From NCBI GenBank assembly GCA_963701265.1, contig OY969581.1, positions 248,001 to 312,000 on the forward strand: a stretch of DNA of 64,000 bases, in the 5' to 3' direction. Origin of the DNA: VRUE01 sp963701265 (GTDB lineage Bacteria; Actinomycetota; Thermoleophilia; Solirubrobacterales; 70-9). Below the pieces are notes generated by a model. It made no database searches. It had not been told where the DNA came from and saw only the letters and a list, made by a program, of their open reading frames with translations. Made by a program: the position numbers and the translations under genes. Below, piece after piece: positions 41,484 to 50,812 of the stretch (its first letter is position 1; every line of letters starts with the position of its first letter).

Positions 41484-44400
41484 GTGCCTGTGAGGAGGAG
41501 CAGGGGGCAGAGCGATGATGCGCGCGCTGAGCGGGAGGACGACAAGCGCCCGCCTCTGATGCTGCGCCACCCCAAGCGATCGTTGCTCGTTGGCGTGATC
41601 GTGGTCGCGCTGCTCTCGATCTTCGGTTTCAGCCTCGAGGAAAAGCTCAACCCGAGCACGATTGAAATCAGCGGCACGAGCACGAGTCGCACCACCGAGA
41701 TGCAGGAGGAATACTTCGGCGACTCGGCGCCGTTCGTGATCTTCCTCGAGGGCCCGTCGCAGGCCCTTGACCGACAGGGTCCGGAGCTGATCCGGGCGTT
41801 GCGCAGCGATCCGCAGGTCACAACCCTCTCTCCCTGGGATCGGGGAGCGGTGGGCCGATTGCGACCAGGGCCCCGGCACGCTTTCATCCTGCTCGATTTC
41901 CACGTCGGCAATCAAGAGGCGGTGGACGACAAGGTGCCGCTGCTCAACGACGTGATCGAGAAGACGATCCACGCTCCGGTCAGCGGCACGCAAACGGGAG
42001 TCGCAACTCTCTCGCGCGCGATCGAGGACGAATCGATTGCCGCCACCGAGAGGGCGGAGCTGATCGCCCTGCCGGTGCTCTTGATCGTGCTCCTGCTCGT
42101 CTTCCGCTCGCCGATCGCGGCCGGAGTCCCGCTTGCGTTCGGCGCCCTCGCGGTCCTCTCATCGCGCGGATTGCTGGCGATCCTGACCAATTTCTTCGAC
42201 GTCAGCGCCCTTGCCCTCACCGTCTGCTCGATGCTCGGCCTGGCGCTGGGCGTCGACTACGCGCTGCTGATGGTCTCGCGCTATCGCGAAGAGCTGGCGG
42301 AGGGAGCGGACCCGATCACCGCTGCCTGGACGACGCGTCGCACGGCCGCCCGCACCGTCGTCTTCGCCGCCGCCACCCTCGTCCTCTCGATGGTCGTCGC
42401 CCTCTTCGTCGTACCCGGCGCCCTGCTTGCGTCGCTCGCCGGAACGCTGGCCATGGTGGTCACGCTCACGGCGCTGATCGCGACCGTGCTCGGCCCGTCG
42501 GTTCTGGTTCTGATCGGTACGAACATCGACCGCTGGCGGATCGGCGCCGCACCGAATGGCGAGCGCTCTCGCTTGATGACGATCGTCTCGGCCGCCCTAC
42601 GCCGCCCGGCGCCGGTGGCGATCGCAATCGGCGCCGTGGTCCTGCTTCTGGCAGCGCCGGCGCTCGCGCTCAAGACCGGTCCCTTCAGCATCGGCCAGCT
42701 GCCGAAGGACGATCCTGCCCGCCAGGATGCGGAACTGATTGAAGAATCGGCCGGCGGCGGCCTGGAAGCACCGTTCGTGGTGGTCGCCGCCTCACCGAAG
42801 CGCCCGATCACCGAGGAAGACACGCTCGATGCCCTGAGTCGCTGGCAAAGGCGCGTCGCGCACACACCAGGCGTGCAGAGCGTGATCGGGCCAAGCCAGC
42901 TGACGAGAGCCGTCAAACCTCTGCAGAGAGGCCTCTCCGGCCTGCTTGCGTCGAACGACGAAGTCGGGCCGCTGGCGAACCTGACCAGGCTTGGCGATGG
43001 CATGGAGCGCGTCGCAAACGGCGTCTCGGCGATTCGCGGCGGCCTCTCGCGGGCAACTTACGGGGCGTCGATCTTGGCCGAAGGCAGCGGCAAGGCCGAA
43101 GAGGGGGCGATCCAGATCGCCACCGGTGTCGGCCAGGCGGCAGCCGGCAGCCAGGAAGCAATCGACGCGATCGGCGAAGTGGCAAAAGGCAACAGGCAGC
43201 TGGCAGCCGGGATCGAAAGGGCGGCGCTCGGGGCCCTGCAGATCAAGTTCGGCAACCACGACCTGGTTCCGAACTTCAACGCCAACGGGCTGCCGCGGGC
43301 AAAGCGGCTGCAGCGCTCGCTCGACAAAGCCTCGAACTCCACAGTTCCACAGGCTCAGGCCAACGCACAGGCCAGCGACGAAAAGGTGAAAGCGGCGCTG
43401 CAGCAGGTCGAAGCCATGACCGTCGGCAAGACCGACCCGAACTATGCCGCCGCCCTGGACGCTCTGCGTCAGGCTTCGAGCGCGGCTGCGCCCCTGCCTG
43501 GAGAACTTGGCCTTTTGCTGGAAACCCTCGACCAGGACGCCCACGAAGCGCGGGAAATCAAGCTCTGGATCCAGAGCACCCTGGGGCAGATGAGACAGCT
43601 TGCCGCCGCTTCGAAAACGCTTTACGACGGGCTGAAGACGATCGAAACGGGCAGCAAGAAACTCGCCGACGGCAGCGCCGCACTCGACCGCGAAGCCAGC
43701 AAAGAACTCGGTCAGCTCGACACCTTCCAGGCCGGCGCCAACGAACTGGTCTCCGGCCTGGCCCGCCTCACCAGCGGCACGAACGCTTTCGAACAACGGC
43801 TGGGCGAGTTCTATTCCCGCTCTTTCCCGGTGCAGAGCGGCGCTCGGCGGATCGCGGTCCGGGTGCAATCGCAGAGCCGCACGATCAACCGGCGGGTCAA
43901 CCGCATACGCGACACCACCCCCGGCATCTTCGACTCGGGCTACTTCGTCCTCTCTGCGCTGGATGGCACCACCGGCGAGCTGCACGAACGCGCCGCCGAA
44001 GCGGTCGACCTCGATCACGGCGGCCAGGCGACGACGATAACCGTGATCCCCAATGACCCACTGAACTCGCCGGGTTCGATCGCGCTGAACAAGACGCTCG
44101 ACGAAGAGGTCGGCGCACTCGCCCGGGAGACCGGGCTGAAGACGGGCGTTACCGGCGGCCCGGCGATAGTCAACACCTTCAGCCAAGTGACCAAGGACAG
44201 GATTCCGATTGTGATCGCTGCGATCATCCTCGCCACCTTCCTCGTCCTCGTCGTCGTCCTGCGATCGATTCCCCTGGCCGCGATCGCGATCGGGCTCAAC
44301 ATGGCCTCGGTCGGTGTCGCCTTCGGCGTGCTGATGCTGCTGACCAACGTGCCGGACGGCTGGCCGCTTGGCGGCCGGACCTACATCGACGCGGTCAGCA

Positions 44401-44762
44401 CGGTGATGATCTTCGGCATCGTCTTCGGCCTCTCGATCGACTACGCGGTCTTCCTGCTCGTGCGTATGCGCGAGCACTACGACGAGTTCGGTGACAACGC
44501 CGCCGCGATCGAGTTCGGCCTGGAGAAGACGGCACGGGTGATCACCGGTGCCGCGGTGATCATGATGGCCGTCTTCATTGCCTTCGCGGGGGCGCCAATC
44601 GCCACCGTGAGCCAAATCGGCATCGGCCTCACGGTTGCCGTGATCCTCGACGCCACCGTCGTGCGGATCGTCCTCTTGCCGGCATTGATGCTGCTGATCG
44701 GCGACAAGGTTTGGTGGCTGCCGCGGTCGCTGGAGCGAGTGATGCCGCGCCTCAACGTCTGA
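41484..44762 (+). CDS. MMPL/RND-family transporter with large coiled-coil extracytoplasmic domain
   Basis: A 1092-residue protein. The first membrane half comprises TM1 (about 33-50) and a block at about 195-395; GLALGVDYALLMVSRYREEL is the conserved RND TM4 motif. The second half (about 905-1075) has the matching GIVFGLSIDYAVFLLVRMRE. Between them, residues about 485-800 form an Ala/Gly/Gln-rich helical region with repeated hydrophobic-glycine spacing, like the YhgE/Pip extracellular coiled coils. MMPL proteins export lipids using proton motive force. A GTG start at 41484 is used. It is immediately upstream of the six mce genes. Confidence 0.9.
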   Translation: MPVRRSRGQSDDARAEREDDKRPPLMLRHPKRSLLVGVIVVALLSIFGFSLEEKLNPSTIEISGTSTSRTTEMQEEYFGDSAPFVIFLEGPSQALDRQGPELIRALRSDPQVTTLSPWDRGAVGRLRPGPRHAFILLDFHVGNQEAVDDKVPLLNDVIEKTIHAPVSGTQTGVATLSRAIEDESIAATERAELIALPVLLIVLLLVFRSPIAAGVPLAFGALAVLSSRGLLAILTNFFDVSALALTVCSMLGLALGVDYALLMVSRYREELAEGADPITAAWTTRRTAARTVVFAAATLVLSMVVALFVVPGALLASLAGTLAMVVTLTALIATVLGPSVLVLIGTNIDRWRIGAAPNGERSRLMTIVSAALRRPAPVAIAIGAVVLLLAAPALALKTGPFSIGQLPKDDPARQDAELIEESAGGGLEAPFVVVAASPKRPITEEDTLDALSRWQRRVAHTPGVQSVIGPSQLTRAVKPLQRGLSGLLASNDEVGPLANLTRLGDGMERVANGVSAIRGGLSRATYGASILAEGSGKAEEGAIQIATGVGQAAAGSQEAIDAIGEVAKGNRQLAAGIERAALGALQIKFGNHDLVPNFNANGLPRAKRLQRSLDKASNSTVPQAQANAQASDEKVKAALQQVEAMTVGKTDPNYAAALDALRQASSAAAPLPGELGLLLETLDQDAHEAREIKLWIQSTLGQMRQLAAASKTLYDGLKTIETGSKKLADGSAALDREASKELGQLDTFQAGANELVSGLARLTSGTNAFEQRLGEFYSRSFPVQSGARRIAVRVQSQSRTINRRVNRIRDTTPGIFDSGYFVLSALDGTTGELHERAAEAVDLDHGGQATTITVIPNDPLNSPGSIALNKTLDEEVGALARETGLKTGVTGGPAIVNTFSQVTKDRIPIVIAAIILATFLVLVVVLRSIPLAAIAIGLNMASVGVAFGVLMLLTNVPDGWPLGGRTYIDAVSTVMIFGIVFGLSIDYAVFLLVRMREHYDEFGDNAAAIEFGLEKTARVITGAAVIMMAVFIAFAGAPIATVSQIGIGLTVAVILDATVVRIVLLPALMLLIGDKVWWLPRSLERVMPRLNV

Positions 44763-44914
44763 ACGGTCCGGGCGAGCGGCTGATTCGCCGCAAATCGAGC
44801 GCGTTGAATTCCAGTTAAGTCCCTGCCCCGCGCACGCGTAGCGGCGGGTCGCTCGGATACGATTCGCCAGCGTTTCCCCCGGATCGGAGGCCGGGGAATC
44901 ACAAGCGACGATCC

Positions 44915-46327
44915 GTGGCTGCTAATCCCTCAGGCGAGGACAATAGCTCGGCGAAAAGCCGGGGGGTCACCCCCGCCCGAATCGCGGTAATCGCGGTCCT
45001 GGCGGTAGCGGTAATCGCGCTCGGTTACGTGATCTTCAGCGGCAACGGCGAACACAAGTACAACCTCCTCTTCCAGAATGCGAGCCAGTTGGTTCCTGAC
45101 AATCAGGTCCTGATCGGCGGCCAGCCGGTCGGCTCGGTCGAAAGCATCGAGTTGACCGACGACAACCTGGCCAAGGTCGTGGTCAGCGTCGAACAGGAGC
45201 TGCACGAGGGCAGCACGGCGACGATTCGCGCCACCTCGCTCTCCGGCGTTGCCAATCACTACGTCTCGATCAGCCCGGGCCCGAACAGCAATCCGCCCCT
45301 GGGCAGCGACGCGACACTCGGGCTTGCCTCGACGACGACGCCGATCGACATCGACCAGCTCTTCAACACCTTCCCGGCGCCCGTCCGCCGCGGCCTCGAG
45401 CAGTTCATCGAAGGCAACGCGCAGTGGTACGCCGGCCGCGGCAAGGACGGCAGCGCCAACGACACCTTCAAATACATCGGCGTCGGCTTCAACCGCGCCG
45501 GCGCTTTCGCCCGCGATCTCAACGCCGACGAAAAGATCTTCTCCCGCTTCCTGGTCAGCTCCAACCGGCTCGGCACGACGGTCTCCGAACGCGGCGCTGA
45601 GCTCTCCAGTGCAATCTCCAACGCCAGCGCGGCCTTCGGTGCGATCGCCAGCCAAAACGCCGCCCTCGGCACCAGCCTGCGCCTGCTGCCGCCGACCTTC
45701 CGCCAGGCCAACACGACCTTCGTCAACCTGCGGGCCGCCCTCGACGACGTCGAACCGCTGATCAACACCTCGAAGACGGCGACCAAGGACCTGGCACCGT
45801 TCCTCGGCGAACTGGGCCCGGTTCTCTCCAAGGCGGTCCCGGTGTTCAAGAACCTGCGCCTCACCGTGCGGCGCAAGGGCTTCGCCAACGACACCGCCGA
45901 ACTGCTCGGCGCATTGCCGGCAGTGCAGCAGCGAGCCTCGCGAGCGTTCCCGCACTCCGAAGAAGCGATCACGGCCTTCCAGCCCAACCTCAACTTCTTT
46001 CGCGCTTACACGCCCGATCTCTTCAACGGCTTTGCCCGCCTGGGCCAGGTCAGCGCGCCCTACGACGGCAACGGCCACTACGTGCGCAGCAGCTTCAGCG
46101 GCCTCAACCTCTTCAATTACAACAGCGCCAATCGCGAACTGGAACCGATCGCGCCCTCCAAGCAATACGAAGCGTTCGGTGCCCCGGGGACCGCCAAGAG
46201 CCGCTGTCCGGGTGGCGCCAGCCAGCCCGCCGCTGACGGCTCCAGCCCCTTCGTCGAACCGCCCTTCAGCGGCTCCGGCTTGACCACGTCCGACTGCAAC
46301 CCGGCCGACGCGCCACCCGGCCCATGA
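44915..46327 (+). CDS. MCE-family protein 1 of 6
   Basis: A 470-residue protein with an N-terminal transmembrane helix (about 22-44), an MCE domain (about 48-135: YNLLFQNASQLVPDNQVLIGG) and a long helical tail (about 145-360) followed by a C-terminal region with two cysteines (KSRCPGG, TSDCNP). MCE proteins assemble hexameric rings and tubes that carry lipids across the envelope. There is no lipobox. The GTG start at 44915 lies 152 bases after the MMPL gene. The stop overlaps the next ATG by 4 bases. Confidence 0.92.
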   Translation: MAANPSGEDNSSAKSRGVTPARIAVIAVLAVAVIALGYVIFSGNGEHKYNLLFQNASQLVPDNQVLIGGQPVGSVESIELTDDNLAKVVVSVEQELHEGSTATIRATSLSGVANHYVSISPGPNSNPPLGSDATLGLASTTTPIDIDQLFNTFPAPVRRGLEQFIEGNAQWYAGRGKDGSANDTFKYIGVGFNRAGAFARDLNADEKIFSRFLVSSNRLGTTVSERGAELSSAISNASAAFGAIASQNAALGTSLRLLPPTFRQANTTFVNLRAALDDVEPLINTSKTATKDLAPFLGELGPVLSKAVPVFKNLRLTVRRKGFANDTAELLGALPAVQQRASRAFPHSEEAITAFQPNLNFFRAYTPDLFNGFARLGQVSAPYDGNGHYVRSSFSGLNLFNYNSANRELEPIAPSKQYEAFGAPGTAKSRCPGGASQPAADGSSPFVEPPFSGSGLTTSDCNPADAPPGP

Positions 46328-47847
46328 GGAAGGCAATCGTCATCGGCGGGCTGGTGGCAGCGGCGATCGTCGCGATCGTGCTGATCTCTTCTGGCGGTGG
46401 CAGCAGCGACGGCTACATCGTGCGGGCGATCTTCGACAGCGGCGGCTTCATGGTCAAAGGCGAGCAGGTGCGCGTCGCCGGCGCCAACGTCGGTGAGATC
46501 GAGTCGGTCGGCGTCACCATGCCGGGCGAGGTCGACAGCTACGAAGGCGGCAAGGAGCAGGCCGTCCCCGGCAAGGCGGTAATCGTGATGAACATCACCG
46601 ACCCCGGCTTCCAGGACTTCCGCAGCGACGCCGGCTGTCAGATCCGCCCGCAGTCGCTGATCGGTGAGAAGTTCGTCGATTGCCGGCCGACCCTGCCGCG
46701 TGCGCCGGGCGCCGACCCGGCCCCGCCGCTGAAAGAAGTTCCGGACGGCCAGCCGGGCGCCGGCCAGCTATTGCTGCCGCTCGAGAACAACAGCACCAGC
46801 GTCGACCCGGACCTGATCAACGACATCAACAAACTGCCCTACGCGCAGCGCTTCCGCTTGATCTTCAACGAACTGGGTGCCGGCCTGGCCGGTCGTGGCA
46901 CCGACATCGAGGAGGCGGTGAAGCGTGCCAACCCAGCCCTGCGCGATGCCGACAAGCTGATCGGCATCCTCAACGACCAGCGCGATCAGCTGACCCAGCT
47001 CGCCGCCGACTCCGAGCAGATCCTCGGGCCTCTCTCGCGCGAACGGGCCAGCGTCGCCGGCTTCTTCACCAACTCCGGCGCCGCCGCCCAGGCGACGACC
47101 GAACGCGGCTCCGACCTGGAAGCCTCGCTGCAGAAGTTCCCCGCCTTCCTGCGTGAGTTCCGCCTCACGATGCGCAGCCTGCAGGGCTTCTCCGACGCGG
47201 CCACGCCCACCTTCGCCGCGCTCGGCAAGGCGGCTCCCTCGTTCACCGAAGCGACGCGCCTGCTGACCCCGTTCTCCGCCGCCTCGACGGTCTCGCTGAA
47301 GTCGCTCGGCGCCACCGGCGCAGAAGCCGGGCCGACTCTACGCGCAGCCGACCCGATCGTGCGCAAGACGACCCAGCTGGCTCAGAGCGGCGTCACCCCG
47401 ACCACCAAGCTGGCGGAATTCCTTGGCAGCACCAGGGAAACAAAGGGCTTCGACGGTCTTGTCGACCTGATCTATAACTTCAGCGCCGCCTCGAACGGCT
47501 TTGACGAATATGGGCACTACACGCGAACCCTCGTCACCCTTACGACCTGCCTCGAATACGAACTCGAAGCCAGTGGCTGCTCGGCGAAGTTCACCGGCCC
47601 CAACGCCGGTGAAGCCTCTGCCTCCAGCGCCTACCTATACGACTTGCTGGCAAAACAGCAATCGCGCGAAGCGGGCGAAGTTGGCAGCACCCTGGCCCGG
47701 CCCGGCACACCCGCCGCGACGGTAGCCCCCTCCGCCCCGCTTAGCCCCTCCGCCCCGGAAATCTCCCAGGGCCGCCAGCTCGGGGCCAAGGCCGCCCTGC
47801 CGGCACCCCGGCAACGTGCCCTCCTCGACTACCTCCTCGGTCCATGA
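46324..47847 (+). CDS. MCE-family protein 2 of 6
   Basis: A 507-residue protein with N-terminal membrane helix (about 3-21), MCE domain (YIVRAIFDSGGFMVKGEQVRVAG and onward) that includes an extra cysteine pair in GCQIRPQSLIGEKFVDC, then a helical region and a tail with another pair (TTCLEYELEASGC). The segment FDEYGHYTRTLV resembles YDGNGHYVR in protein 1. Pro/Ala-rich C-terminus. It overlaps both neighbours by 4 bases. Confidence 0.92.
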   Translation: MRKAIVIGGLVAAAIVAIVLISSGGGSSDGYIVRAIFDSGGFMVKGEQVRVAGANVGEIESVGVTMPGEVDSYEGGKEQAVPGKAVIVMNITDPGFQDFRSDAGCQIRPQSLIGEKFVDCRPTLPRAPGADPAPPLKEVPDGQPGAGQLLLPLENNSTSVDPDLINDINKLPYAQRFRLIFNELGAGLAGRGTDIEEAVKRANPALRDADKLIGILNDQRDQLTQLAADSEQILGPLSRERASVAGFFTNSGAAAQATTERGSDLEASLQKFPAFLREFRLTMRSLQGFSDAATPTFAALGKAAPSFTEATRLLTPFSAASTVSLKSLGATGAEAGPTLRAADPIVRKTTQLAQSGVTPTTKLAEFLGSTRETKGFDGLVDLIYNFSAASNGFDEYGHYTRTLVTLTTCLEYELEASGCSAKFTGPNAGEASASSAYLYDLLAKQQSREAGEVGSTLARPGTPAATVAPSAPLSPSAPEISQGRQLGAKAALPAPRQRALLDYLLGP

Positions 47848-49304
47848 GAAATCGCTCGGGCATACAGGGAGTGGCGAGCAGCCCGGTGATCGTCGGGGCG
47901 GTGACCGTGCTGGTCATCATCGTCGCCGTCTTCCTCGCCTACAACGCCAACAACGGGCTGCCTTTCGTCTCGACCTACAACCTCAAGGCCCGCGTGCCCA
48001 ACGCCAACGCCTTGGTCAAGGGCAACGAGGTACGGATCGGCGGTGCCCGCGTCGGCGTCGTCAAGTCGGTCGTGCCGGTGCAGACCGGCAACGGGGGGGT
48101 TGCCGCCGAACTCGACCTCAGCCTCGACAAGAACGTCGAGCCGCTGCCCGACAACTCGACGATGATCATCCGGCCGAAATCACCGCTCGGCCTCAAGTAC
48201 CTGCAGATCGTGCCCGGCGACTCGCGGCAGGGCTTCGCCGCCGGCGACACGATTCCAGTCGGCGCGGCACACCCCGAACCGGTCGACATCGACCAGTTCT
48301 TCGACATGTTCGACGAGCAGACGAGGAAATCGATCCAGCGCGGCCTGGCCGGATTCGGCAACGCCCTCGCCGGCCGCGGGCCACAGATCAACAACGCCTT
48401 CGTCGCCCTGCGGATGCTGGCCGAAAGCAGCGAGCCGACCCTGGCCACCCTGGTCGCCCCGAGCACCGGTTTCGGTGAACTCTGGGAAGCGCTGGAGGCA
48501 CTCTCGGCGACCGTGGTGCCGGTGGCGGCGGAGCAGGCGAGCATGTTCGCCGCGCTCGACCGCACCTTCGCCGCCTTCGCCCGCGTCTCCCGTCCCTACA
48601 TCCAGGAAACGATCTCCAAGGGCCCGGAAACGCTTGACTCGGTCACCGCCGATCTGCCGGCCCTGCGGCCGTTCCTGCACGATTCCGAACGCTTCTTCGC
48701 CGCATTGGAGCCCGGCGCCAGGGTGTTGGGGAGGACCTCGCCGACGATCGCTGCCGCCCTGCGCGCCGGCATCCCCGCGCTCAACCGCTCGCCCAGCCTC
48801 AACGCGCAGCTGCCGCCGACCGCCGACGCATTGCTCGCCTTCCAGCAGTCGACCGGGGTCTTCAACGGGCTTGACCTCTTGATCGACACCAACGAGCTGC
48901 TCAACCCGGCGATCAGGTTCATCGCGCCGGCGCAGACGACCTGTAACTACCTCAGCCTCACGTTCCGCAACATCGCCAGCGCATCCAGCGAAGCCAACGG
49001 GCTCGGCGGCTGGCTCAACGCGATCTCCTTCCAACCCCCCGAAGGGGCGAACAACGAGGGAGGGCAAGCGTCTGCACCGGCCAATGGCAGCGAACCGCCG
49101 GGTTCGAACTTGGGTGTGCCGCTCAACCACCTGCACTCCAACCCTTACCCGAATACCGCCTCTCCCGGTCAGCCTAGGGAGTGCGAGGCGGGCAACGAGC
49201 GCTATGAGAGCACAGTAGGCGTCACCACCATTGGCAACACCTCTCGCGACGACGGCATAAAAACTTCTGGCCAGACAAAAAGGCAGCTGGGGGAAGAAAA
49301 GTAA
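47844..49304 (+). CDS. MCE-family protein 3 of 6
   Basis: A 486-residue protein with a membrane helix (about 16-34), MCE domain (about 40-130: TYNLKARVPNANALVKGNEVRIGG, with LDLSLDKNVEPLPDNS), helical needle-forming region, and a C-terminal part with TTCNYLSLTF and RECEAGN cysteines. The stop codon shares one base with the next ATG (TAATG). It belongs to the same operon. Confidence 0.92.
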   Translation: MRNRSGIQGVASSPVIVGAVTVLVIIVAVFLAYNANNGLPFVSTYNLKARVPNANALVKGNEVRIGGARVGVVKSVVPVQTGNGGVAAELDLSLDKNVEPLPDNSTMIIRPKSPLGLKYLQIVPGDSRQGFAAGDTIPVGAAHPEPVDIDQFFDMFDEQTRKSIQRGLAGFGNALAGRGPQINNAFVALRMLAESSEPTLATLVAPSTGFGELWEALEALSATVVPVAAEQASMFAALDRTFAAFARVSRPYIQETISKGPETLDSVTADLPALRPFLHDSERFFAALEPGARVLGRTSPTIAAALRAGIPALNRSPSLNAQLPPTADALLAFQQSTGVFNGLDLLIDTNELLNPAIRFIAPAQTTCNYLSLTFRNIASASSEANGLGGWLNAISFQPPEGANNEGGQASAPANGSEPPGSNLGVPLNHLHSNPYPNTASPGQPRECEAGNERYESTVGVTTIGNTSRDDGIKTSGQTKRQLGEEK

Positions 49305-50812
49305 TGGGTCGGCTGCCGGAGAGAGACACGAGGGCGGGGGCGACCAACAGCCGCTTCAAGTGGCGACCCAGCAACGCGATGATCGCGGTCATCTTCATCC
49401 TCATCTTCACGATCGGGCCCTACCTGGCGTTCACCGGCCACGTGCCCTTCACCAGCTACGGCTACCAGCTCAAGGCGACCTTCAGCAACGGGGTCAACAT
49501 CGCCACCAACTCGCCGGTGCGGATTGCCGGGGTCGACGTCGGCCGCGTGATCTCGACCGAACGCGACGGCGACGCCACCACCGTGACCTTCACGGTCGAA
49601 GGCAAAGGCCGGCCGGTCCACGACGACGCCTTTGCCGCGATCCGGCCGCGGATCTTCCTCGAGGGCAACTTCTTCATCGACCTCGCGCCCGGCAGCCCCA
49701 GCGCGCCGGAGCTCGACAGCGACGACACGATTCCGGTCAGCCGCACTTCGACCTGGGTCCAGATCGATGAAGTCCTCACCGCGCTGCAAGCGCCCGTGCG
49801 CGCCGACCTCAGCCACCTGCTCGAGGGCTACGGCACCGCCCTGACCCACAAGCCGACCGCGGCCGAAGACGTTGGCCAGCTGCCCGAGGTGCACGGCAAG
49901 AGCGGCGCCGAAGGGCTGAACGGCGGCTTCCGCTACGGCGGCGACGCCGGCCGCTACAGCGCCCAGGTCACCAACGCCCTGCTCGGCACCGAGCCGGGTG
50001 ACCTCTCCCGCCTGGTCGCCGGCACCAGCCGCACCTTTGCCGCTCTGGCCCAGAACGAGGAGGACCTCAAGGGCCTGATCGTCAACTTCGACGTCTTCAC
50101 CGGCGCCCTCGCGGCGCAGTCGGCCAACCTCACCACCACGGTCCATCGCCTGGCGCCGACCCTGCAGAACTTCCACGGCTCGCTGGTCAGCCTCAACCAG
50201 GCGCTGCCGCCGCTGCGCGCCTGGGCGATCGAGATGAACCCGGCTGTCGCCGAGCTGCCGGATCTGATCGAGGCCGGCAAGCCCTGGCTTGCCCAAGCGC
50301 GGCCGCTGCTCTCAGGTAGGGAGGCCGGCGGCACGGCGAGGCTGCTGCGCGAAGCGACGCCGGGCCTTGCCGGCGCCGCCCAGGCCGGCAAGGCGGTGGC
50401 GCTGCCTCAGCTCAACCGGATCAGCCTCTGCACCAGCAGGGTCATCGTGCCGACCGGCAACCAGGTGATCAACGACAGGTTCAGCACCGGCCAGCCCAAC
50501 TACCGCGAGTTCCTCTACAGCCTCGTCGACTTCGCCGGGTGGGGTCAGAACTTCGACGGCAACGGTCCCTTCCTACGGATCCAGCCGGGTGGCGGCAACT
50601 TGCTCGTCGAACAGACCAACAAACACGGGAATCTGACCACGGAGAAACGCGATTTTGCCCATACGGTCGCGCCACCGCTCGGTACTCAGCCGCAGCTTGG
50701 CGGTCGCCCGCCTAAGAAGCCGGAAGTGCGCTGTGACAGCAACCCCGTCCCCGATGTCAATGGCGGCCTCGGTCAGGTCGGCGCCCCCAGCCCTGCGGTG
50801 GTGAGCCCATGA
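49304..50812 (+). CDS. MCE-family protein 4 of 6
   Basis: A 502-residue protein with a membrane helix (about 27-45), MCE domain (about 54-145: YQLKATFSNGVNIATNSPVRIAG; RIFLEGNFFIDLAPG), helical region, FDGNGPFLRIQPGG motif and two C-terminal cysteines (SLCTSRV and EVRCDSN). The proline-rich tail overlaps the next start by 4 bases. Confidence 0.92.
   Translation: MGRLPERDTRAGATNSRFKWRPSNAMIAVIFILIFTIGPYLAFTGHVPFTSYGYQLKATFSNGVNIATNSPVRIAGVDVGRVISTERDGDATTVTFTVEGKGRPVHDDAFAAIRPRIFLEGNFFIDLAPGSPSAPELDSDDTIPVSRTSTWVQIDEVLTALQAPVRADLSHLLEGYGTALTHKPTAAEDVGQLPEVHGKSGAEGLNGGFRYGGDAGRYSAQVTNALLGTEPGDLSRLVAGTSRTFAALAQNEEDLKGLIVNFDVFTGALAAQSANLTTTVHRLAPTLQNFHGSLVSLNQALPPLRAWAIEMNPAVAELPDLIEAGKPWLAQARPLLSGREAGGTARLLREATPGLAGAAQAGKAVALPQLNRISLCTSRVIVPTGNQVINDRFSTGQPNYREFLYSLVDFAGWGQNFDGNGPFLRIQPGGGNLLVEQTNKHGNLTTEKRDFAHTVAPPLGTQPQLGGRPPKKPEVRCDSNPVPDVNGGLGQVGAPSPAVVSP

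Noticed and set aside
42792..44615. 607-residue minus-strand open frame inside the MMPL gene
   Set aside because: Antisense shadow of a clear MMPL gene.
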